DNA from: Phaeosaccion multiseriatum
Lineage: Eukaryota > Ochrophyta, other classes
Reading direction: 5' to 3'
Length of the DNA: 64,000 bases
NCBI GenBank assembly: GCA_965112735.1
Contig: OZ218953.1
Location: forward strand, 310,001 to 374,000
A program made the position numbers and the translations under genes. Below are positions 56,601-64,000 of this stretch, one piece after another. Below the pieces are notes generated by a model. The model saw nothing but the letters and a program-made list of their open reading frames with translations, ran no database searches and had not been told where the DNA came from. Each line of letters opens with the position of its first letter. Positions within the stretch are counted from its first letter, which is position 1.

Positions 56601-58378
56601 GCGGGCGGGCTTTTTACTAGAGAGGCGAGGAGACGGCGGGCGAGAGAAAGGAGGGGTAGGAAGGGGTATGTGTGGGGGGGGCTTTGGAGAACGAGCTTTA
56701 CAAGGGCTGTACTGCTTCCTTCTTGCGCCCTACCACACCGGATCGAGGCACTCGTGCTCCGAGCCTCAGCCCCCCACCCACCTCCTCTCGTCCACTCATG
56801 TACCAAAGGTGTCCTGCCTCCTCGCTCTCATCTTGAGCCTTCCCTGCCTCCCCAGTCCACCGCTTCTGCTCTGCTTGCCCTTGGACCTACCGTGGCTTGA
56901 TGCGTGCGTGTGTGCGTACAGAGTGCTCCCTCCTCACCCCTGCTTTGCCCTTGACCTTGCCCTCGGCCCCGCTCCCCTGGCCTTGTGCTTGGTTGTGTCG
57001 TGTTGTACTGTGTGTGGTTGCTTTGCGCGCCTTGGACAGTCCCCGCCTTGGCCTGCGATGTGTTTCATGCGTTGACAGCACCGGCCTTGCGTTTGTTGCG
57101 TGCTCTGACGAACTGCCTGCACCTCGACGAAAGTAAGTTTTGCAGTTTGTTCTGCCAGCATCAAGGACCTAAGCACACGTCCTCCTCCTGCTGCTCCTCC
57201 TCCTGCTGCTGCTGCTGCTGCTACTACTGCTGGTGCTCCTCCTCCTGCTGCTACTGCTACCCCTCTCTCTTCTCCCTCCCCCTCCTTCCCTGCCCCCTCC
57301 AACCCATCCTCCCTCCCTCCCTCCCTCCCAACCAACGCCCCGCTGTTTCTCTTTGTCCATACAACCACCCCCTCTCTCCTCTCCCTGGTGGTGGTGGTGG
57401 TGGTGGTGGTGCTGCTGCTGCTGCCCGCCCACGCCCCCCGCCCCATCTCCTGTGCCTTCTCTTTGCCGTACCCTCATCCACACACACACACGCACACACA
57501 CACACACACACATCACTCTCTCTCTACGCCTCCCCAGTCGCCCAGTTCAAGCTCGCAGTGGGCGTGCTCGTAATGCCGTGGGTGCACTTTGCAGCAGTGG
57601 TGTGTGTGTGCCGCTCCACTGGCATATCCGCCCTGCCTTGTGCGCTGCTCGTGGTGCCGCTGTGGCTGTGGGCCTCTCTGCGGTGGCTTGAGGACGGTTT
57701 CGCGTCCCTCAAGGCCGCGCACGACTTCTTTCGAGCTCGGAGGGTTGCACACACCGCGCTGCCCGAGATGGCCAAGATCAGAGAAGAGCTAGTCAGACAG
57801 GTGTGTCTGTGGGCGTGCGTCTGTGTGCGCGCTTCTGTGCGTGTGTGTGTGCGTGGTGTGGGTGGTGTTGCAGTCGCTGCTCTGCCCAGTGCGTGAGGTG
57901 GTGCTTAACACTCTGGCGCGATAGGGTTCATTCAGTAACTCTCAGAGAGATAACAGAGAGAGGGAAGGGGGGAGAGTCCAACCATGTCTGTCTGTCTCTT
58001 CTTCCGTGGGCTGTGATGTGACAGCCCCCCCCCCCCCTCACCCATCCTCATGCCAGGCCATTGCCCCCCTCCCCCCGCTGCTTTGCAATGAATTGCTCCC
58101 CTCAGGTTCGCTCCCTCGCCGAGAAGCGCGGCCTACCTTCGCTCGAAGCCCTCCTCAAGGAAAAGGAGGAGAGGGCCCCCAGCGGGCTGCTGTCTCGCCT
58201 GGCCTACTTTTCTCTGAAGAGGCGCCACAAGGCCCGCTGGGGGGAGGTTATGCGCTTGGCCAATCAGCATCCCGACTACCCCGTCCAGGTCATCCGGAAG
58301 CAGGAGGAGAGGAGGAGGAGGAAGGAGGGAGGGCCTTCCGCGCACCCGGGCGCCATTCACGTGACGCTAACCTCGTGA
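53652..58378 (+). CDS. Glycerol-3-phosphate (or DHAP) O-acyltransferase, PlsC superfamily
   Basis: Eleven exons: 53652-53759, 53860-53908, 54008-54046, 54257-54503, 54752-54868, 55034-55123, 55367-55455, 55839-56097, 56345-56571, 57538-57800, 58106-58378. They join in phase to 586 residues. The acyltransferase motifs are in order: NHGNSLTD (residues 64-71, the catalytic His-Asp block, split by an intron), a GTIPIQRR block, LFPEGISR (141-148, substrate binding) and GITYLQREKFRSD (from 187, block IV). Two hydrophobic hairpins follow (LLYIALSFLWASFLLSIALPGLLF and FKLAVGVLVMPWVHFAAVV), then a basic tail. Block I with five residues between H and D and the C-terminal membrane hairpins match ER-type yeast Gat1/Sct1-like enzymes, which acylate sn-1 of glycerol-3-phosphate or DHAP, the first step of phospholipid and triacylglycerol synthesis. 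Lysophosphatidate acyltransferase is less likely because of the length. Introns carry heavy simple repeats. Confidence 0.85.
55617..55838. repeat. (TCCC)n polypyrimidine microsatellite before an acceptor
   Basis: Over 200 bases of TCCC/TTCC/CTCA units fill the 3' half of the intron before acyltransferase exon 8 and end directly at CCCCTCAG, an expanded polypyrimidine tract. Confidence 0.9.
56098..56205. repeat. (GTCA/GTGA)n repeat starting at a splice donor
   Basis: The GTCAGT donor after acyltransferase exon 8 is the first unit of a run of GTCA and GTGA tetranucleotides. Confidence 0.85.
57079..57132 (+). other. Possible 54-base cassette exon in the acyltransferase gene
   Basis: Inside the 966-base intron between exons 9 and 10 lies a stop-free 54-base segment flanked by GACAG and GTAAGT. 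It keeps phase, would add 18 residues, and ends with the same bases (CGACGAAA|GTAAGT; GACGAAAGTAAGT shared) as the real exon 9. Confidence 0.35.
57176..57520. repeat. Cluster of TCC/TGC, TCCC, GGT and CA microsatellites
   Basis: Successive simple repeats in the long acyltransferase intron: TCCTGCTGC-type triplets (57181-57255), TCCC (57309-57328), GGT (57385-57412) and CA (57480-57512). The frames that cross it are repeat artefacts. Confidence 0.85.
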
Positions 58379-58935
58379 TTCGTGGCTTGTGAGTAGCCTT
58401 GGCCGTGGACATACACAGTCTGCACGAACGCACGAGCAAGAACCAACGCCCACTCACCCCTCTTGGCGCTGCAGACTACACACCCGAGCGACTCGTCTTG
58501 TCTCTCCTGCATGCTGAGAAGGCTTGAGAAGGCCTCACTCAGCGAGAGCAGAGTCAGAGCGAGAGTCAGGGAGAGAGAGAGAGAGTCAGAGAGAGAGGGG
58601 CTCCGAAGTCGGCCTCCAGCATCGCCTTTCGCTTGAACTTAAAGCTTGCAGCGCAAGCGGGCATTGAGAACTGTACAAGCCACCAGCCGCTAGCTGGAAG
58701 GGGCTGCAGGGCGTCTACACGGCTGGAGCTGCAACAGGGCCACAGGGCCTCGTGGGCTTGGTAACTTGCTCCCCACTGTGGTGGCATGTGGGCAATGTTT
58801 GTGCTGTGGCTGAGTGCTTGGTGAGTACTATGGCTGAATGCTTTGCTGTAGGGACGGCAGAGAGATGGCCGGGCCTCTGTCACTCTCTCGCTGACACCTA
58901 GTCACGCGCAGCGGCAGACGAGCAGAGCAGTCCCC

Positions 58936-59102
58936 AGAGTGACAGTGTGACAGTGTGACAACGTGACAATGTGACAGAGTGACAGAGTGACAGTGTGACA
59001 ATGTGACAGAGTGACAGAGTGACAGTGTGACAATGTGACAGAGTGACAGAGTGACAGTGTGACAATGTGACAGTGTGACAGTGTGACAGTGTGACAGAGT
59101 GT
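58936..59102. repeat. GTGACANN octamer satellite
   Basis: About twenty tandem copies of an 8-base unit GTGACA followed by GT, GA, AT or AC. The variable dinucleotides are themselves ordered (GA-GA-GT-AT repeated three times), giving a 32-base higher-order unit. Confidence 0.9.
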
Positions 59103-60454
59103 CAAGTGTGCCTACCACAGGCTGTGAAGGTGTGTCGTGCGTGTGCCTGCCCGGCAATGCACTGTTGAGGCAGAAGCAGAGATAGAGGAGGAGCTCTCCC
59201 CTTGTGTTGCGGCGCTGCCGTGGCGGGGTTGTGGTAGCGCAATTGGTGGTACAGGAGACGGGTAGAGCTAGAGCAAGGACAGGCGCAGGTATCCGTGTAT
59301 AGCCTCACTCTCAATGGTATGTGGCAGAGAAAGAGGCGTTGTACATGCCGGTTGCGAGCGAGATCTCCATCGAACGCCACCTCCCTGGTGACGCCCCTGG
59401 GACAGGCATATGGGTACGCACTTCAACTTGGCATGAAACAGCTGCTGAGCAAAAGCAAAGCATTGGTTGTTGTTGTTGTTGTTGTTGTTTTAAAGAGCGT
59501 GTATTACTTCTTAAGGTCGGGAAGCGAAATAGAAGACTGCATGGGTGGATGAATGTAAAACAAATGTACAGCGCGTTTCAGACAGTTTCCACCCCAGGCC
59601 TTCGAGGGTGCGCACGTGCCCACCACTTGAAGTATTTGGGGCTGGCAAAGAAGCAGAGAGCATGCGCATCACCCACTCCGAGGTACTGGCGGGGGCCGGG
59701 CGGGCAGGGGAGGCTCGAGGCTCACAGACAGGTATGCGAATGGGCCCCAGGGGGGAATGTCCCGGGGGGAGGGGATGATGAGGGAGAGCAGAGGAAGAGC
59801 ATCAGAGCAGGCTCCACTCTGTCTGGCCTTGTCTTGGGCCTTCGTCCTTCGCACGCGCCTTCCGCGGGGGGGGGGGGGTCAAGAAGTGCTGCAGGGAGGG
59901 CGGCACGTCGCCACTTTCGGCGGAGGATCAGCGGTGCATGGCGCAGAGTGCCCCTCAGTCGCATAAACACGTAAGAGAGAGCCGAGGGCCGGGGATGGAG
60001 TGGAGGGTCGAGGGGTGTTCGCGCGAGCCGAAGCGCTGTCTCTCACTGCTTCTACCGTCACGAGCGAGCGAGCCAGGAGCCACGTTCGTCGGTCGCTCCG
60101 GCGCTGAACCAATCAAGCAAGGCGTGCTCAAAGCACCAAGTGGGTCGAGGGATCGAAGATTCGAAGAGGGGTGGTGTTTGTCGCCAAGGCTTCTTCTCTT
60201 CGCCCCTTGCCGGTGAAGGGAGTTCTGGTCCATGAGCTCAGCATCTGGCTGCTGCCAAATTGAGGTTACAACGAGGAGCCCTGCTTGCCGACACTCGACG
60301 CGTGTCTCGCACCATCGACGCTGCTATACCTCGGCTTCGTGTGGAACGATTGGCCGACGGAACGAAGGCGCCGGCGGAGTGGAGACGGGAGGACATGAGG
60401 GGGTGCAGGAGAAGGAGGTAAAGGGGAAGGAGGAGGGGAAGAAGGAAGGGGAGG

Positions 60455-60560
60455 AGTAGTAGTAGAAGAAGAAGAAGAAGAAGAAGGAGGAGGAGGAGGT
60501 GACGGAGCAGCAGGAGGAAAAGGAGGAGGAGAAGGGGGGAGGAGGAGGGGGGAGGAGAAG
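60455..60560. repeat. AGA/GGA triplet microsatellite
   Basis: AGT, GAA and then GGA triplets; read on the minus strand it is a long CTT/CTC pyrimidine tract. Confidence 0.85.
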
Positions 60561-60843
60561 AGGGAGCAGTGGTCGGGGGGACATCGCCCCTCACCAACGC
60601 TATCCACGGAGTTGGTCGCTGACGGTGATACCGCCCCCACCCGCCCTAGCCAGAGCGCCCAGGAGCTGCGCGTCCTTGCTTTGAGAGCAATTCCCGCCCT
60701 GAAGAGGCTGAAGAGACGAGAGCATGTTGAGGCCGGGAGAAGGACAGAGTCGGACCAGACACCAGACGCACGGGGCTCTGACTGAAACCGCGGTTGGACG
60801 AAGCTGGGGTGAGCAAGGCACCGAGGGAGCTGAAACTGAGGGG

Positions 60844-63428
60844 TCAGCGCCGGCCTCTCCTGGAAGAGGGGGCCTCTCCACCGTCTTTGTAGCGCCGCAC
60901 GAGCCCCATGAGATAGCGACTGACAAGCACACCACAACGACATGTGAGAGGGAGAAGGGAGAGGGGGGAGGCGAGGGGGCTACGAGGTTAGAGGGAAAGA
61001 CATGGGGCACACACCGCACGCACGCTGTGAAGAGGTGAAGGATTTCGGATCGGACCTTGGAGAAGCGGAGCGAGAGAAGCAGCAAATGAGCGGACAGGAG
61101 CGTCCTCATCCCCTCCTCCTCCCTCCTCACTCAATCACTCACGCACGCACTGCCTCACTCACCTCCTGTTGCGGATGCGGCCCATATCGCACGCAGCGAA
61201 CTCATCGAGCGCTGCACACGCGTCGTCCTCGGGCAGCCTGGCGAGGATGGTCTTGAGGCGCTCGTCCACATCTGACTCCTCCAACAGGTCCTGTGCTAGC
61301 AGAGCCTGCAGCGTGAAGTGCACCCTCTCCGACATGGGAGGAGCTTGCCCTCCTCCAGAGGCACCCTCGCCAGAGGAGTAGGCCGAGCCCCCCCCTCCCC
61401 CGTCGATCCTCACGACCTGTCTGCGACTGCTCCCCCCCCCGTGCTCCACATCTGGAGACACTCTCCGAAAGTGCTTGGGCGGTCCTCCTCCGTCCCGCTG
61501 ACTGCCGTAGTCATCCCGGTCCCGACCCCGCTTGCTGCCCCCCCCCCCTCCTCCGTACTGCCCCTGCCCCTCGCCCCTCCCTCCTCCTTCACCCCGCTGA
61601 TGGTCGCCGCTGCCGCTGCTGGTGCCTTCGATGCTCTCTCTGAGCAGCTTGGCGTGCTTTCGTATGACCCCCGCGAAGAAGGCAGAGGGGTTGCGAATAT
61701 CGGCCCTGTTCTTGCTGTGGAACTCCTCAATGGCGTGCAGGGCGACCACCTCGGGGTTGCCCAGCAGCGTGGAGATGGCCCGCTCGTCGAGGTCGTCTAC
61801 TTGACAAAAGCCCGACAGATACAGTGCATCGAGGCGGCGCTTCACCTCGTCCGTCAGAGCCTCCATGGGGGTCAGGTCCAGGGGGGTAGTGGCGGTCGAA
61901 TGAGGAGGGGCATGAGGAGGGGCCTGAGGGGGGGGCTGGGGCTGCTGTACCTGTCCCGGCAGTGGCAAGAGCTGTCCACCGACACCATCGGGGGCGTCGT
62001 ATTGACCACCGGGCTGTATCACCAACTGCTGAGGCTGGCTCTGGGGCTGAAACTGAGACTGGGGCTCGCGCTCAGGCTGGGCGGGGCCCACTCCTGCCGC
62101 TGGTGGTGGGGGAGCCAAGTGAGTCAATTGACTTGGGGGAGGAAATGGGTTGGGGCCGGGCACGGAGGAAGAAGGACGCACGGAAGGGGGAGCGAGCCCA
62201 CCGGTATTCGAGCTCATGCCCCCTACGCCTTGCTGCTGCGGAGGGTCCAGAGGATAGCCGCCGGGGGGGGGGTACATGGACGGTGGCGGGAGGCTGAATG
62301 GTTGCGGGGGAGACAACCCCGCTCCTGTCTGCTGCGGACCGCTTGCAGCAGCCGAAGGAGGGCCGCCGCCGTACGCCGGGGGGGGGGCTTGGGCTTGATC
62401 TTGCTGCAGGTGGTAGGGGGTCGGGGGGGCTGCGGGCTGAGCGCCAGCATGGCCAGGAGGTGCGAAGGATGACGGCGGGGGCTGCTGCTGCTGCTGCTGC
62501 TCTTGGGCCTTCCCTCGCACGATGCTCGCAAGAAACGCCCCTCGGCTGGGCACGTTGGTAAAGTCACTAGAATTGAACTCGTTGAGGGCCGCGAGGGCGG
62601 TCTGCTCGGCCAGCCCTGCCAGAATGGCCAGGGTGGCAGGGTCAGCTTCCTGCCTCCGCAGCACGCCCATGCCGAACAGTTGCTCCAGGCGGAGACTCAC
62701 CGCCCGAGACGGGGAGGGGGGGGGGGCATGAGGGCTGTACTGCTGCTGCTGCTGCTGCTGCTGCTGGAAGTGCGGGGCAGAGCCGTCCGCTGGACCTCCG
62801 CTGCCGTACGGCGCCAGCTGGTGCTGCTGGTGCTGCTGCCCCACGCCCCCGCTCTCGTCGTAGTGTTTGAGGATGGGCCTCTCTCCGTCCTTGTACTTGC
62901 GGATGATGGATCTGAGGTAGGCGGGCTTGTTCCGGATGCCCGAGCCCCCGTCCTCCCGGGCGTTTGCATACTCGTCAAGGGCCCCCATAGCCTGTCAACA
63001 CCAACGGAAGGGAGGGAGGGGGGGCAATAGAAGTAGCAGAGACGTGAGACGGGCCACCTTTGTCCCCTCCCCCCCCCCGGAGGCATCCAAAAGTAGCCCT
63101 GCCTTTACCCATCACCACTCACTCCCTCACTTACCTCATCGATGCTCACCTCCTGGAGCAGGCCGACACATCGAATGTCTCCAAGAATGTCGTCGTACCC
63201 CCCTCCGTCCCCGCCAAACACCTCTTCCAATCGCCGCGAGATGAGCGGGGGCAGAGGGTTCTGCCCGAGCTGCTTGACAGTGGGGTGGTAGTCGTTCCTT
63301 CGCCGCCTATTGTTGTTGTCACGGCCTCCTCGGCCTCCAGTCCATCTTTCCTCCCTGCCTCCTCCTCTCTCGTCCCTCCCTCCTCCTCTCTCGCCCCTCC
63401 CTCCTCCTCTCTCGTCCCTGCCCCCCAT
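60844..63428 (-). CDS. Protein with four hnRNP-Q acidic-domain-like repeats
   Basis: Three minus-strand exons: 63428-63135, 62991-61163, 60919-60844, joining in phase to 732 residues. The N-terminus is an RGG-like run (GGRDERGGGRGERGGG). Four copies of a ~60-residue helical unit follow: about 57-125, 200-262, 485-548 and 652-722. Each copy has a leucine-rich first helix, a D-x-D/E-E turn, an A-x-x-A-L-x-E-[FY] helix, an [IV]-[RP]-[NS]-[RKP]-x-x-[FY]-L block and a final [IV]-[IV]-R-x-[KY]-K helix. The last unit is completed across the final intron (IRN then RYLMGLVRRYK). The spacing and motifs resemble the N-terminal acidic domain of hnRNP Q/R (a protein-binding helical domain of RNA-binding proteins), here without any RRM. 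Linkers are Gln/Pro/Gly-rich, and a Lys/Arg-Gly tail ends the protein. A role in RNP assembly or RNA granules is inference. Confidence 0.65.
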
Positions 63429-63622
63429 CACTGTGCTTCGCGCAGGGCACAAGAGGGCAAGTGTGTTGTTGTGTTAAGGGAGAAACCTCACTTTGGGCCC
63501 ACCTGTTTTTTCTTGTGTCCAAGAGGTGGGCCAATGAACCGAAAGTCGCACTCATCTATCCCGCAAATCGAAAATCGCACTTCCGCCCTTTCCAGCTAAA
63601 TTTTAGAGGAGGGAGGAGGCGA
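63429..63622. promoter_or_regulatory. Compact bidirectional promoter
   Basis: Only 194 bases separate the divergent start codons at 63428 (-) and 63623 (+), so the two genes share a promoter region. No TATA box is obvious. Two similar blocks, ATCCCGCAAATCGAAAATCGC, lie at about 63558-63580. Confidence 0.55.
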
Positions 63623-64000
63623 ATGAGCTCACAGGAGAGCTTTGCTGGGCAGGCTCCCGTGGTGGAGGCTACGATTGTGCCTCCAGCGCACAACGAAGAG
63701 GAGTTCTTGCTGACAACTCCCACTCAGAGCACCGACGCTGTGGCGCTGCCCATGGCGGTCGCGGATTCTTCCGGGGACAGCCCCAACCTGCAAACTGCGG
63801 TGAGAATCTTTGGCGGGGAGAGAGACTGCGTGTCTGCGTATCGCCTGAGATCCTTAGCGGAGAGAGAGGGGCTCCTTCTCTTTGTCGGTCGCACACTCTA
63901 CCTCTCGAAATGAAGGTTGAATAGGACTCTCAGCTTGCCTTACAGAGTGCCCCCCTTCCCCTCGTGTGCTTGCTTTGCTTCTCTACCAGGCCGGAGGCAC
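63623..64000 (+). CDS. 5' end of an unidentified gene (partial, runs off the window)
   Basis: Exon 1 is 63623-63799 (59 codons, phase 0, donor GTGAGA); exon 2 starts at 63990 after CTACCAG. The N-terminus is acidic and Ser/Thr/Pro-rich without a signal peptide. The ATG at 63623 is preferred because the longer frame above it would start inside the shared promoter. Too little is visible to name a family. Confidence 0.5.

Larger units (their letters stand above)
58379..60843. other. Convergent intergenic region
   Basis: About 2.5 kb between the 3' ends of the acyltransferase (+) and the acidic-domain-repeat gene (-). It contains GAGAGTCA-type repeats (58548-58600), an octamer satellite (58936-59102), a GTT run (59467-59489) and a GAA/GGA tract (60455-60560). 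Open frames at 59321-59974 (+) and 60266-60943 (-) show no family motif and I do not call them genes. Confidence 0.5.

Noticed and set aside
56668-57075. 135-codon plus-strand frame with hydrophobic stretches
   Set aside because: It lies wholly in the acyltransferase intron; joining exon 9 to exon 10 in phase preserves the protein, and the frame has no acyltransferase likeness.
58936-59102. CRISPR array
   Set aside because: The unit is 8 bases with no 25-40 base spacers, and the genome is eukaryotic.
59321-59974. 217-codon plus-strand frame downstream of the acyltransferase
   Set aside because: It contains a poly-Cys run from a GTT repeat, shows no family motif and no coding-like splice partners.
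60266-60943. 225-codon minus-strand frame
   Set aside because: It overlaps the last exon of the acidic-domain-repeat gene in another frame and is filled by the GAA/GGA tract.

Overview
The window is nuclear DNA from an intron-dense eukaryote. Genes are broken by many short GT-AG introns (usually 70-250 bases) with long pyrimidine tracts, and there is abundant simple-sequence DNA. There are no bacterial operons, ribosome-binding sites or rRNA/tRNA genes that I can see. GC-rich coding sequence, very compact spacing and the style of the introns fit a microalga, most plausibly a stramenopile such as a eustigmatophyte (Nannochloropsis/Microchloropsis type). That assignment is inference. The gene models below were built by hand from splice sites, reading phase and family motifs.

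Layout. 1-446: 3' end of an unidentified ORF with a poly-alanine tail. 1403-3953 (+): 12-exon seven-transmembrane GOST/GPR107-type Golgi protein. 4373-4914 (-): small two-exon protein resembling mitochondrial ATP synthase subunit f. 5215-26094 (+): a giant VPS13 lipid-transfer protein of about 5,390 residues in about 31 exons. 26789-29843 (+): a C2-domain protein with an LEA-like K/E/G repeat and a hydrophobic C-terminal region. 29844-31800: gene-poor DNA rich in CTAGGC-type palindromes.

31.8-53.5 kb is dominated by a tandem duplication of a ~9.7 kb unit (A about 31805-41410, B about 43750-53475). Each unit carries one 18-exon minus-strand gene for a ~1,320-1,345 residue protein that I identify as MACPF-like (membrane attack complex/perforin fold) from a near-consensus signature. 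Copy B reads intact through all 18 exons. Copy A has a one-base deletion in exon 16 and a much longer asparagine run. The 2.3 kb spacer holds GGA-rich DNA and a probable KDZ-type transposon relic.

53652-58378 (+): an 11-exon glycerol-3-phosphate acyltransferase, divergent from MACPF copy B. 58379-60843: non-coding DNA with an octamer satellite. 60844-63428 (-): a protein with four hnRNP-Q acidic-domain-like repeats. 63623-64000 (+): first exons of a gene that runs off the window.

Functionally, VPS13 (bulk lipid transfer at membrane contacts), the C2 protein (membrane docking) and the acyltransferase (first step of glycerolipid synthesis) form a loose membrane-lipid neighbourhood. Eukaryotic gene order rarely implies shared function, so this is only suggestive. 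The strongest candidate for something undescribed is the tandem pair of signal-peptide-less MACPF-like genes.
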